Assembly (NCBI RefSeq): GCF_035594125.1
Contig: NC_087185.1
Location: 9,936,501 to 10,000,500 of the forward strand
DNA from: Scylla paramamosain
Taxonomy: Eukaryota; Arthropoda; Malacostraca; Decapoda; Portunidae
Direction of reading: 5' to 3'
Length of the DNA stretch: 64,000 nucleotides
Position 1 is the first letter of the stretch. Every line of letters starts with the position of its first letter. The notes beneath the pieces were generated by a model. That model was given only the letters and a program-made list of their open reading frames with translations. It did not search any database and was not told where the DNA came from. Of this stretch, positions 12,448-32,864 are shown piece after piece. A program made the translations under genes and the position numbers.

Positions 12448-15429
12448 AAAACACCTTTTAAGGACAAACAGAATAACATTACCAAAAACATGTATTTTGA
12501 GTGTTTTTGATCATGTTATCTATAAAAACGCTTAAATCCATGCAAAGAACCTTATGTTTGGGAAACGAAAGGACATTACGAGAAACGTGTATTATGAGTG
12601 TTTTTAAGTTCCTCAAGTACATAAAAGCTAAATCCCACAAATAGCACTCTTTATTGAGAAAAAATAAATAAGTAAATAAAAAAAATAGGATTTTTTTTTT
12701 TGTTATTTATCTTCATAGGTACCGCGTTGCCAAAATTCTGGGAAAATTCAGGACAGTTATATGATAACAGAATATCATCAAAAAAGTTAATTTTAGCCTT
12801 TTTTTCGGACTTATGTACCAAACCCTAAAGTGCATGCAAAGCCTCCTATATGAGGAAATTAAACGACCTTATCAGAAATCTGTCTTTTGAGTGTTGTTCA
12901 GCATGTTAGGCACCAAAACGATAAATAATAAGGAACTCACTCTATATGGGAATTCAAAACAAAATTACTGAATACTTGTCTTCTCAGTGTTTTACGTAGA
13001 AAAACGCTAAAACAGATGCAAACTAACAAATATAAAGAAATAGAAAAACATTACCAAAAAGGTATATTTTGAGTGTTTTTGAGTTTGTTACCTATAAAAA
13101 ACACAAAAATTGATGCAAAGCACTCTATAATGGGAAAGAAAAGGACATTCCAAGAAAAGTGTATAATGAGTGTTTTATAGTTCAAAAGAAACAAAAGAAC
13201 CACAAGGCAAAAAATGCAATAACTAGTGTATGTGAAGAAGTTTCGTAGATACCAAAATGCTTAAACTCATGAACAACACTCTTAATTGAGAAACAGGACA
13301 ATCTTACTAAATGCGTGTATTTTGAGTGCTTTTCACATTCTTAGTTACCAAAACCCCAAATTGCATGCGAAACAAACTTTATGTGGGAAAAAAAATGACA
13401 TTACCAGAAAAATGTCTTTTGAGTGTTTTTGAGCGTGTTAGGCAATAAATCACTAAAAAGCAGGGCAATCACATTACATTCGAATAAAACCAATATTTAA
13501 CAAGAACTTGCCTTTAAGTGTTTTTGAACTCCTTATATACCAAAACACTAAAATGCATGCAAAATACACTTTATGGTGAAACAGAATAACATCACCAAAA
13601 ACATGTAATTTGAGTGTTTTTGATCATATTACCAATAAAAACGCTTAAATACTTGCAAGGAACCCTATTTTTGGGAAACGAAAGGACATTACGAGAAACG
13701 TGTATTATGAGTGTTTTTAAGTTCATTAACTACGAAAAAGGTAAAAGCCACAAATTACACTCTTTATTGAGAAAAAAAAATAATTAGATAAAAAAACACG
13801 ATATTTTTAAAATTCTTATTCATCTTCACAGGTAACGAGGTGCCAAAATTCGGACAAAGTTCAGGAAATTATATGAAATAAGAACATTATCAAAATAGTT
13901 AAATTTAGCTTTTTTTTCGGACTGTTATGTACCAAACCCCTAAAGTGCATGCAAAGCCACCTATATGGAGAAATTAAACGTCTTTGCCAGAAAACTGTCT
14001 TATGAGTGTTTTTCAGTATGTTAGGAACCAACACGATAAAACCCAAGGAAGTCAATCTAAATGGGAATCCAAAACAAAATTACTGAAAACGTGTCTTTTT
14101 GGTATTTTACGTAGAAAACGCTAAAACGGATGCAAACCAACCAAAATGAAGAAATATAATAACATTACCAAAAATGTATATTTTGAGTATTTTTTAAATT
14201 GTTACCTACAAAAAACGCGAAAATGGATGGAAAGCACTCTATATTGGGAAGCAAATGGACATTACGAGAAACGAGTATAATGAGTGTTTTATAGTTTCAC
14301 AAGAACCACAAGGCAAAAAACGCAAATCTCTTGTATATAAAGAAGTTTGTTACATTCCAAAATGCTGAAACTCATGAATAAGACTTTTAATTGAGAAACA
14401 GAACTGTCTTACCAAATGTGAGTTTTTTGAAAGTTTTTCACATTCTTAGTTACGAAAATCCGAAATTACAAGCGAAACTAGTTTTATGTGGGAAAAAATG
14501 ACATTACCAGAAAAGTGTCTTTTGAGTGTTTTAGAGCGTGATATGCAAGAAAGCACTAAAAATCAGAACAATAACATTACATGGGAATAAAACCAACTTT
14601 TACCAAAAACATGCCTTTAAGTGTTTTTAACTCCTTACATAAGAAAATGCTAAAACGCATGCAAAACACCCTTTATGGATAAACAAAATAACATTACTAG
14701 AAACATGAATTTAAATTTTTTTTTGATAATGTTACCTATAAAAACGCTTAAATACATGCAAAGAACCCTATGTTTGTGAAACGAAAGGATATTACGAAAA
14801 TTATGTATTATGAGAGTTTTTAGGTTCCTTAAGTACCAAAAAGCTAAAACATACAAATAACACTCTTTATACAGAAAAAATAAAAATAAATGAATATTTT
14901 TTTTTTTTTTCTATTCATCTACATTGGTACCGAGATGCTAAAATTCTAGCAAAACTCAGGGAAATTAGGTAAAGAAAAAAAAAATAGCAAAAAATATAAT
15001 TTTAGCTTTTTTCCGGAGTTATGTACCAAACCCTAAAGTGCATGCAAAGCCACCTATATGGGAAAATTACACGACTTTACCAGAAACCTGTACCAGAAGC
15101 AATTTCAACAATATTACTGAAAACGAGTCTTTTCAGAGATTTACGATGAAAAACGCTAAAACGGATGCAAACCAACCAATATGAAAAAATAGAAAAACAT
15201 TACCAAAAAGATATATTTTGAGTGTTTTTAAGCTTGTTACCTACAAAAAAATGCAAAAATGGATGGAAAGCACTCTATATTAGGAAACAAAAGAACATTA
15301 CGAGAAATAAGAAATAATGAGTGTTTTATAGTTTCAAAAGAACCACAAGGCAATAAACGCAAAAACTCGTGTATATAGAGAAGTTTCTTACAAACCAAAA
15401 TCATGAAATGCATGAATAACACTTTTAAT
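12448..15429 (+). repeat. Satellite super-repeat copy 3, truncated by inversion (units a-c)
   Basis: It matches 699-3,680 at offset 11,749. Anchors for units a, b and c are at 12718, 13831 and 14926. The direct match ends at 15,429 inside a class-B monomer, just after ACACTTTTAAT. The next bases belong to the opposite strand of the array. Confidence 0.87.
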
Positions 15430-15431
15430 TT

Positions 15432-17563
15432 AATTAACTTTTTTGATAATTTTCTTTCATTATATAATAGCCCGGAATTTTCCCAGAATTTTGGTATCTC
15501 CGTGCCTATGACGATGAATAACAAAAAAAAAAAAAAAAAAAAAATCTTTTTTTTTATTTTTTTATTTATTTATTTTTCTAAATAAAGAGTGTTATTTGTG
15601 GGTTTTAGCTTTTTGGTATTTAAGGAACTAAAAAAACACTCATAATACATATTTCTCGTAATGTCCTTTCGTTTCCCAAACATAAGATTCTTTGCATGTA
15701 TTTAAGCGTTTTTATAGATAACATGATCAAAAACACTCAAAATACATGTTTTTGGTAATGTTATTCTGTTTGTCCATAAAAAGGTGTTTTGCATGCGTTT
15801 TAGAGTTTTGGTATGTAATGAGCTCAAAAACACCTAAAGGCAAGTTCTTGGTAAAAGTTGGTTTTATTCCCATGTAATGTGATTTCCCTGCTTTTTAGTG
15901 ATTTATTGCCTAACACGCTCAAAAAAACTCGAAAGACATTTTCTGGTAATCTTATTTTTTTCCCACATAAAGATAGTTTCGCATGGAATTTGGAGTTTTG
16001 GTAACTAAGAATGTGAAAAACACTCAAAATACAGGCATTTAGTAAAGTAGATCTGTTTCTCAATTAAAAGTCTTATTCATGAGTTTCAGCATTTTGGTAT
16101 ATAAGAAACTTCTTTATGTACACAAGTTTTTGAGTTGTTTGCCTTGTGGTTCTTGTGAAACTATAAAACACTCATTATACACGTTTCTCGTAATGTCCTT
16201 TTCTTTCCTAATATAGAGTGCGTTTCATCCATTTTCGCATTTTTTTGTAGGTAACAAGCTCAAAAACACATCAAAACATATCTTTTTGGTAATGTTATTC
16301 TATTTCTTCATATTGGTTGGTTTGCATCCGTTTTAGCGTTTTTCTACGTAAATATTGTTGAAATTGCTGAAAAAAACATTCAAAAGACAGGTTTCCGGTA
16401 AAGTTGAGTAATTTCTCCATATAGGTGGCTTTGCATGCACCTCAGGGTTTGGTACATAACTCCGGAAAAAAGCTGAAATTATATTTTTTATAATGATTTT
16501 TTTTTTTTTTTTACAAAATTTCCCTGAATTTTTTCCAGAATTTTGGTATCTCGGTACCTATAAAGATGAATAAGAAAATTTTTCTATAAAGTGTTATTTG
16601 TAAGTGTTAGCTTTTTGGTACTTAAGGAACTTAAAAACACTCATAATACACGATTTTCGTAATGTCCTTTTCTTATACAAACATAGGGTTCTTTACATGT
16701 ATTTAAGCGTTTTTATAGGTAACGTGATCAAAAACACTCAAAATACATATTTTTTGTAATGTTATTCTGTTTCTTCATAAAGGATGTTTTACATGCGTTT
16801 TAGCGTTTTGGTATGTAAGGAGTTAAAAAACACTTAAAGGCAAGTTCTTCGTAAAAGTTGGTTTTATTCCTAAGTAATGTGATTGTTCTGCTTTTTAGTG
16901 CTTTGTTGCATATCACGCTCAAAAACACTCAAAAGACATTTTTCTGGTAATGTCATTTTTTTTCCCACATAAAGCTAGTTTCGCATGTAATTTGGCAATT
17001 TCGTAACTAATAATGTGAAAAACACTCAAAATTCACAATTTGGTAAGGGTAGTTCTCTTTCTCGATTAAAAGTGTTATTCATGCATTTCATCATTTTGGT
17101 TTGTAAGAAACTTCTCTATATACACGAGTTTTTGCGTTTATTGCCTTGTGGTTCTTTTGAAACTATAAAACACTCATTATTTCTTATTTCTCGTAATGTT
17201 CTTTTGTTTCCTAATATAGAGTGCTTTCCATCCATTTTTGCATTTTTTTGTAGGTAACAAGCTTAAAAACACTCAAAATATATCTTTTTGGTAATATTTT
17301 TATATTTTTTCATATTGGTTGGTTTGCATCCGTTTTAGCGTTTTTCATCGTAAATCTCTGAAAAGACTCGTTTTCAGTAATATTGTTGAAATTGCTTCTG
17401 GTACAGGTTTCTGGTAAAGTCGTGTAATTTTCCCATATAGGTGGCTTTGCATGCACTTTAGGGTTTGGTACATAACTCCGGAAAAAAGCTAAAATGATAT
17501 TTTTTGCTATTTTTTTTTTCTTTACCTAATTTCCCTGAGTTTTGCTAGAATTTTAGCATCTCG
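15432..17563 (-). repeat. Inverted fold-back segment of the satellite array
   Basis: Reverse complement of 8,466-10,597: position 15,432 pairs with 10,597 and 17,257 with 8,772, coordinates summing to about 26,029 with small indels. Two unmatched bases (15,430-15,431) separate it from the direct array. Its distal part, 17,065-17,563, is also the reverse complement of 14,931-15,429, giving inverted arms of about 499 bp around a 1.64-kb spacer. The right end is cut by the N gap, so the arms may be longer. This can be a genuine inversion or an assembly join across a large palindrome. Confidence 0.85.
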
Positions 17564-17663
17564 NNNNNNNNNNNNNNNNNNNNNNNNNNNNNNNNNNNNN
17601 NNNNNNNNNNNNNNNNNNNNNNNNNNNNNNNNNNNNNNNNNNNNNNNNNNNNNNNNNNNNNNN
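17564..17663. other. Assembly gap of exactly 100 N
   Basis: One hundred consecutive N. The round length suggests a scaffolding placeholder, so the true distance is unknown. It separates the inverted satellite from the 3' end of a LINE and coincides with the change from homogenised to strongly diverged satellite. Confidence 0.98.
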
Positions 17664-17758
17664 ATGTACGAAGGATACTGGCCAAGGGCAACAAAAATCT
17701 AATAAAAAAAAAAAATCCCCACTGAAGTGCCAGACCCTTAAAAGGGTCAAAGCAGTGG

Positions 17759-18743
17759 TCAAAAATTGGTGGATAAGTGTCTTGAAACCTCCCTCTTGAA
17801 GGAATTCAAGTCATAGGAAGGTGGAAATACAGAAGCAGGCAGGGAGTTCCAGAGTTTACCAGAGAAAGGAATGAATGATTGAGAATACTGGTTAACTCTT
17901 GCGTTAGAGAGGTGGACAGAATAGGGGTGAGAGAAAGAAGAAAGTCTTGTGCAGCGAGGCCGCGGAAGGAGAAGAGGCATGTAGTTAGCAGGATCAGAAG
18001 AGCAGTTGGCATGAAAATAGCGGTAGAAGACAGCTAGATATGCAACATTGCGGCGGAGAGAGAGGGGCTGAAGACAGTCAGTTAGGGGAGAGGAGTTGAT
18101 GAGACGAAAAGCTTTTGATTCCACCCTGTCTAGAAGAGCAGTATGAGTGGAACCCACCCAGACATGTGAAGCATACTCCATACATGGACGGATAAGGCCC
18201 TTGTACAGAGTTAGCAGCTGGGGGGGTGAGAAAAACTGGCGGAGACGTCTCAGAACACCTAACTTCATAGAAGATGTTTTAGCTAGAGATGAGATGTGAA
18301 GTTTCCAGTTCAGATTATAAGTAAAGGACAGACCGAGGATGTTCAGTGTAGAAGAGGGGGACAGTTGAGTGTCATTGAAGAAGAGGGGATAGTTGTCTGG
18401 AAGGTTGTGTCGAGTTGATAGATGGAGGAATTGAGTTTTTGAGGCATTGAACAATACCAAGTTTGCTCTGCCCCAATCAGAAATTTTAGAAAGATCAGAA
18501 GTCAGGCGTTCTGTGGCTTTCCTGCGTGATATGTTTACTTCCTGAATGGTTGGACGTCTATGAAAAGACGTGGAAGCGTGCAGGGTGGTATCATCAGCAT
18601 AGGAGTGGATAGGACAAGAAGTTTGGTTTTGAAGATCATTAATGAATAATAAGAAGAGAGTGGGTGACAGGACAGAACCCTGAGGAACACCACTGTTAAT
18701 AGATTTAGGAGAAGAACAATGACCGTCTACCACAGCAGCAATA
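17759..18743 (-). pseudogene. LINE ORF, part 3: reverse transcriptase palm (YADD), thumb and C-terminus
   Basis: Open frame of about 324 residues in the third piece. It holds motif B, NSGVPQGSVLSPTLFLLFIN, motif C, IHSYADDTTLHA with the catalytic YADD, then FNASKTQFLHL and [20 protein letters not shown]. The C-terminal region has GLIRPCMEYASHVW and WNSLPASVFP, common at the ends of CR1/Jockey-type proteins. It ends at a natural stop (VSRHLSTNF) at 17,759, followed by the 3' UTR. No start codon belongs to this piece; it is the tail of the single polyprotein. Confidence 0.92.
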
Positions 18744-18744
18744 T

Positions 18745-19760
18745 CGGTCAGAAAGGAAACTTGAGATGAAGTTACAGAGAGAAGGACAGAAACCGTAGGA
18801 GGGTAGTTTGGAAATCAAAGCTTTGTGCCAGACTCTATCAAAGGCTTTTGATATGTCCAAGGTAACAGCAAAAGTTTCACCAAAGTCTCTAAAAGAGGAT
18901 GACCAAGACTCAGTAAGGAAAGCCAGAAGATCACCAGTAGAGCGGCCTTGACGGAACCCATACTGGCGATCAGATAGAAGGTTGTGAAGTGATAGATGTT
19001 TAAGAATCTTCCTGTTCAGGATAGATTCAAAAACTTTAGATAAGCAGGAAATTAAAGCAATAGGACGGTAGTTTGAGGGATTAGAACGGTCACCCTTTTT
19101 AGGAACAGGTTGAATGTAGGCAAACTTCCAGCAAGAAGGAAAGGTAGATGTTGACAGACAGAGCTGAAAGAGTTTGACTAGGCAAGGTGCAAGCACGGAG
19201 GCACAGTTTCGGAGAACAATAGGAGGGACCCCATCAGGTCTATAAGCCTTCCGAGGGTTTAGGGCAGCGAGGGCATGGAAAACATCATTGCGAAGAATTT
19301 TAATACGTGGCATGAAGTAGTCAGAGGGTGGAGGAGAGGGAGGAACAAGCCCAGAATCATCCAAGGTAACGTTTTTAGCAAAGGTTTGAGCGAAGAGTTC
19401 AGCTTTAGAAATAGATGTGATAGCAGTGGTGCCATCTGGTTGAAGTAGAGGAGGGAAAGAAGAAGAAGCAAAGTTACTGGAGATATTTTTGGCTAGATGC
19501 TAGAAATCACGAGGGGAGTTAGATCTTGAAAGGTTTTGACATTTTCTGTTAATGAAGGAGTTTTTGGCTAGTTGGAGAACAGACTTGGCATGGTTCCGGG
19601 CAGAAATATAAAGTGCATGAGATTCTGGTGATGGAAGGCTTAAGTACCTTTTGTGGGCCACCTCTCTATCATGTATAGCACGAGAACAAGCTGTGTTAAA
19701 CCAAGGTTTAGAAGGTTTAGGACGAGAAAAAAGAGTGAGGAATGTACGCCTCCATGCCAA
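18745..19760 (-). pseudogene. LINE ORF, part 2: linker and reverse transcriptase fingers/palm (N-terminal half)
   Basis: Continues the endonuclease frame after the indel. A ~85-residue linker (PSKPWFNTACSRAIHDREVA and on) ends at an in-frame TAG at 19,498-19,500, following PRDF. The next residues, HLAKNISSNF, resume in the same frame, so a Trp codon (TGG) was probably lost. Reverse transcriptase motifs follow: PRKAYRPDGVPP, SNYRPIALISCLSKVFE, QYGFRQGRSTGDLL and motif A, VTLDISKAFDRVWHK, with the first catalytic Asp. The frame breaks again near 18,744-18,747 after SFLSDR, where one base is missing relative to the frame that reads IAAVVDGHCSS. Confidence 0.9.
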
Positions 19761-20718
19761 ACACTATCACCTCTGTTATGCGCTCAGCAAACAAAGACGG
19801 GTCTCTGACACGGAAGCAGTAGTCATTCCAAGGAAAATGAGCAAAATACCTCCTCAGGTCCCCCCAACTAGCAGAGGCAAAACGCCAGAGGCACCTTCGC
19901 TTAGGGGGATCCTGAGGAGGGATTGGAGTGATAGGACAAGATAAAGATATGAGATTGTGATCGGAGGAGCCCAACGGAGAAGAAAGGGTGACAGCATAAG
20001 CAGAAGGATTAGAAGTCAGGAAAAGGTCAAGAATGTTGGGCGTATCTCCAAGACGGTCAGGAATACGAGTAGGGTGTTGCACCAATTGCTCTAGGTCATG
20101 GAGGATAGCAAAGTTGTAGGCTAGTTCACCAGGATGGTCAGTGAAGGGAGAGGAAAGCCAAAGCTGGTGGTGAACATTGAAGTCTCCAAGAATGGAGATC
20201 TCTGCAAAAGGGAAGAGGGTCAGAATGTGCTCCACTTTGGAAGTTAAGTAGTCAAAGAATTTGTTATAGTCAGAGGAGTTAGGAGAGAGGTATACAGCAC
20301 AGATAAATTTAGTATGAGAATGACTCTGTAGTCGTAGCCAGATGGTGGAAAACTCGGAAGATTCTAGATCGTGGGCACGAGAGCAGGTTAAGTCATTGCG
20401 CACATAAACGCAGCATCCAGCTTTGGATCGAAAATGAGGATAGAGAAAGTAGGAGGGAACAGAGAAGGGGCTACTGTCAGTTGCCTCAGACACCTGAATT
20501 TCAGTGAGGAAAAGAAGATGAGGTTTAGAAGAGGAGAGGTGGTGTTCTACAGATTGAAAATTAGATTTTAGACCGCGAATGTTGCAGAAGTTAATGAAGA
20601 AAAAGTTGAGGGCGGTGTCAAGACACTTAGGGTCGTCGACGGAAAGGCAGTCCGACCTGGGGACATTTATGGTCCCCTCCCCAGATGGGGACTCCGAGGC
20701 TGGTGTAGGAGTCGCCAT
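19729..20718 (-). pseudogene. LINE ORF, part 1: AP-like endonuclease domain
   Basis: The start ATG is at 20,718 in the context AAAATCATGG. After about 40 residues rich in Pro and Ser, an exonuclease-endonuclease-phosphatase fold follows: FINFCNIRG (N), FLTEIQ (the catalytic Glu region), [18 protein letters not shown] (Asp and Asn) and SSDHNLISL (SDH). Elements of this group use this domain to nick target DNA for target-primed reverse transcription. The frame breaks near 19,727-19,735 at a run of T (minus strand): one extra or missing base sends it into a stop after HSFFSS at 19,717. One frame over, the protein continues [10 protein letters not shown]. The frame is otherwise intact for about 325 codons. 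Confidence 0.9.
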
Positions 20719-20962
20719 GATTTTAAAATTTTTGAGTGAAGGGTGTGTGTGTTATTAGGTGCTTGTAGTTTTGTGTGGAGGAAGAGAGTTGTCTTTAGAG
20801 GGCAGACTGTGACTGCCCCCTTGTGTTGTGAGACACAAAGAGAAACGTTCAGTGAGGTCACAGCTGGGTTTAATGATAAGTTCACAGCACCCCCTGAACA
20901 GTGCTTTAGACCTCATTGGGAGTAATTATCGTTTCGGCAGGTGTCTACTGCCTCTTCCATTA
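20719..20962 (-). other. LINE 5' leader
   Basis: Non-coding leader upstream of the LINE start codon, with mixed base composition unlike the flanking satellite. The satellite resumes at about 20,963-20,972 with TTTCATAGGTACCG. Non-LTR elements of this group commonly carry an internal promoter in the leader; I see no specific motif that proves one here. Confidence 0.6.
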
Positions 20963-28085
<7,123 letters not shown>

Positions 28086-31000
28086 AAATAGAGAAATCAT
28101 GTATTTTGAGTGTTTCACATTGTTACCCGCCAAAACGTCAAAATGCATGCAAAACCCTTTATAATAGGAAAGGAAGCGACATTTTTCAGAAAAAAAAAAT
28201 AGTGCCTTGAGGGTTTCTGAGCATGTAAGGCACCAAGGTGCTTAAAATCACTATGTATGAAAATTCAAAACATTACGAAAAAAAACGTATCTTATGAGTG
28301 CTTTTCAGCTTCTAAATTACATGCAAAAACACCCTTCATAAACACAATAACTTTATAAAAAAATATGTGTTTTAAATGTTTTGAGCTTGTTACGTTGAAA
28401 AGTAAAAATGAATGCAATTTACTTTATACGGGGAAACGAGAAATTACGAGAAGCGTGTATTATGAGTTTTTTTTTTTTTTTATATATTCTTAGGTACCAA
28501 AATCCTAAAACGAATGAATAGTACCCTATATCGAAAAACTAACAACATTACCAAAAACGTGTATTTTGAGTGTTTTCTTACATTATTAGGTAGCAAAACA
28601 CCACGAGGCAAGGAAGGTTCATATATGGGGAAACGAAACAGCATTACCAGAAACGTGTCTTTTCAGTGTTTATGAGCGTGTTAGGCACCAAGACGCTTAA
28701 AAGCATGGAAATCACCTTATATAAGAATACAAAACAACGTTACGTACATGTCTTTTGAGTGTTTTTAATCTTCTTGCGTACTGAAACGATAAAACCCATA
28801 TAAAACAGTTCATGGTGAAACAGAATAATTTTACCATCAACAAGTATCTTGACTGTTTTCAGGTTTTTTTACGTACAAAACCGGCAAAATGCATCCAAAG
28901 TTCCCTATATGTTTAGACGAAAAGGCATTACGAGAACCATTTCTTAAGAGTGTTTTTTTGGGGCTTCTTAGGTACAAAAACGAGAAATCGCATGACTAGC
29001 GATCTCTTTAGAGAAACAAAACAACATTACCAAAAACGTGTATTTTAAGTATATTTCACATTGTTAGGTACCAAAACGCCATTGTCTATGTAATGCACCC
29101 TAAATGGCGAAACGAATTTTCCAGAAGTGTCTTTCCAGTGTTGATGAGTGTGCTAGGCACCAAAACGATAAAAGGGAAAACGCTTTGTGTGTCCACTATA
29201 TGTGGGAAAACAAAACAACATTACAAAAAATGTCTCTTTTCAGTGTTTGTGAGCTACTTACGTTCCTAAAAGCTAAAACGCATATCAATATGCTTTATTC
29301 AGAAACACAATAACTTTATTTCTACTTGTATTTCAATTGTTTTCTGAGTTTGTTACGTACAAAAAAGAAAAAAAAACCGTGCAAAGTACTCTCTATGATG
29401 AAACGAAAAGACATTACGAGAAAGTGTTTTTAAGCTTCTTAGGTACCAAAACGGAAAAATGCGATAATACAACTATATATGGAGAAACAAAACGACATTA
29501 CCAAAAACACGCATTTTGAGTGCTTTTTACATTACCAAAATACCTGAAAAGCCTTTATATACGAAAATGAAACGTGATTACAAGAAACGAGAAACGTGTA
29601 TTTATGTGTCTTTCAGCACGTTAAGCAACAAAACGCTAAAAAAAGCATGGAAAATTACCTTATAGCGGAATACAAAACGTTACGAAAAACGAGTCTTTTG
29701 AGAGTTTTGTTTTTACTTTTTACGCTAAAACTCATGCAAAACACCTTTTATGGAGAAACAGAATAACATAAAAAAAAAGTGTTCTGAGTATTTTCGGTTT
29801 GTTACTTGGAAAACTCAGAAACGCATACAAAGTATTCTATATGGGGAAAGAAAAATGCATTACGAAAAACTTGTATAATGGATGTTTTCAGCTTTTTAGG
29901 TACCAAAAATGAGGAAAAGTAAGAATAACACTTCCTATTCAGAAACACAACAACATTACTAAAAACGTGTATTTTAAGTGTTTTTCGTATTGTAAGATAT
30001 GAAAACGACAAAATGGATGCAAAACTCTTTATATTCAGGAACGAAGCAACATTACAAGAAATGTATTTTTTTTTGTGTGTGTTTTTGTGCATGTTAGGCA
30101 CGAAAGTGCTAAAAGGAATGGAATACACCTTATATGGAAAAACAAAACAACATTACTAATATTGTACATTTTGAGTCTGTTTTCAGCTATTTAGGTAACA
30201 AAACGATAAAAGGCATGAAAACAAAAAAAAACTAGAAACATTACCATTACCAAAAAAAAAAAAAAAATTTAGTGTCTTTTCAGCATATTAGGTCAATATG
30301 CATGCAATGTACAATGCAATAGGGATTGGAAAAGGCATAACGAGAAACTTGTATTGAGTGTTTTTTTTCAGATTTGCATGAGTAGGACTCTTTAAAGAGA
30401 GAAACAGAACAACATTATAAAAAACGTGTATTTTAAGTGCATTTCATATTTTGAAGTGACAAAACGCCAAAATGCATGCAAAGCGTCCTATATTTGGCAA
30501 AGGTAACGATATTTTAAGAAACGTCTTTTTAGTGTTTATGAAAACAAAAGAACATTACCAAAAACGTGTCTTTTCATTGTTTATAAAGTTACGTACTAAA
30601 ACGCTAAAACGTATGTAATAAAAAAAAATGTATACATTTACCCCGCAAAAAAAAAAAAAAAATCGTGTATATTAAGTGTTTTTGAGTTTCATACGTAGAA
30701 AAATGCCAAGATCATGAAATTACCCTATATGGAAACAAAAAGACATTACGAGAAAAGTGTATTATGAGTATTTTTGAGCTTTTTTTTTTACCAAAAACGC
30801 GTAAAAAAACATGAAAACCACTCTATATGGAGAAAAATAACAACGAAAAATTGTGTGTTTTTCACATTGTTAGTTACCAAAACGCCAAAATGTATGCAAA
30901 GAACTCTATATGGAAAAAGAAACGAGAATTACAGAAACGTGTCTTTTGAGTTTTTATGAGCGTGCTAGGTACGAAAACACACACACCAAAAAAAGCATGG

Positions 31001-31706
31001 AAAGCACCCTAAAAGGAAAATCAAAATACCATTACAAAAAAAAAAAAAAATGTACCTTTGAGCTTTTCACCTACCAAAATCCAAAATCATATGCAAAAGA
31101 CCTTTCATGGAGAAACATGATAACATTACAAAAAAAAAAAAAAACTATTTTGAGTGTCTTTGAGCTTTTTACATAGAAAAACGCCAAAATGCATGCAATG
31201 CAAAGTATTTCCTATGAAGAATCGAAATGACATTACGAGGAAAGAGCATTATGAATGTTCTTGATTTCCTTAGGTACGAAGACGCGAAAACGCTTTAATA
31301 CACTCTATATGAGGAAAGAAAAAGAAATACTTTCAGAAACGTGTTGTTAATGTCTAATCAACATTACCAAAAACTTGTATTTTGTGTGAATTGCTCAATG
31401 ATAGGTGGCAAAACACCCTACATGTTGAAAGGAAACAAGATTTCCAGGAAAGTGTCTTTTTCGTGTTTATGAGCGTAATAAGCACCAAAACACTGAAAAG
31501 CATGAAAAGCACCTTATGTGAGAAAACAAATCATTACCAAAAACGTCTCTTTTCAGAGTGTTTGAGCTGTTTACGTACCAAAACGCTAAAACGTATGCAA
31601 AACACCTTTTATGAAGAAACAAAGATTACTCAAAAGAAATATCTTGAGTGTTTCGGATCTTCTTAGATACGTTCCATACATTTTGGCTTAGGAAAACGCC
31701 AAAATG
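28086..31706 (+). repeat. Diverged satellite, plus polarity
   Basis: The five-class order is easy to follow: class-C starts near 28,115, 28,579, 29,057 and 29,529, i.e. 464-478 bp apart. Polarity changes at about 28,085, between GTTTTTCGAAATAGAG and TATTTTGAGTG. No gene is seen. Confidence 0.9.

Positions 31707-32864
<1,158 letters not shown>

Larger units (their letters stand above)
1..15429 (+). repeat. Homogenised satellite array, nested 95-bp / ~1.08-kb / ~6.46-kb periods
   Basis: AT-rich tandem satellite with no coding content. Monomers of about 95 bp share a TTTTGAGTGTTTTTGAG-like core, a GGTACCAAAACGC-like segment, a GCATGCAAA segment and a CCTATATGGG-like segment. Ten monomers plus an A-rich/T-rich insert make a unit marked by a GGTACCG/GGTAACG anchor near 968, 2081, 3174, 4184, 5081, 6260, 7363, 8462, 9470, 10523, 11624, 12718, 13831 and 14926. 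Units one super-period apart are nearly identical over hundreds of bases, while neighbouring units differ clearly, so homogenisation acts on the long unit. Open frames of 60-110 codons here recur only because the DNA recurs; they show no codon bias or domain. Known satellites elsewhere are often heterochromatic; that location is inferred here. Confidence 0.93.
17664..20962 (-). mobile_element. Near-complete non-LTR retrotransposon (Jockey/CR1-like LINE), inactivated
   Basis: Read on the minus strand it has a ~245-bp GC-richer leader (20,719-20,962), an endonuclease-reverse transcriptase open frame broken in three places (20,718-17,759), and a 3' untranslated region ending in a T-rich stretch, GATTTTTGTTGCCC and about 25 further bases that meet the N gap. 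The tail and any target-site duplication on that side are therefore not visible. Domain order (AP-like endonuclease, then RT with YADD) is that of the Jockey/CR1/I group; the exact clade is not certain. No ORF1 with zinc knuckles is seen, so the family has a single ORF or the 5' part is missing. Composition differs sharply from the satellite. It is a relative of the fragment at 62.83-63.66 kb. Confidence 0.93.

Noticed and set aside
1..15429. CRISPR-like regular repeats
   Set aside because: The whole 95-bp unit repeats; there are no short identical repeats separated by unique spacers, and the retroelements are eukaryotic.
20667..20925. Short frames over the LINE leader as a possible ORF1
   Set aside because: 60-72 codons, no zinc knuckle, coiled coil or RNA-binding motif, and they overlap the endonuclease start.
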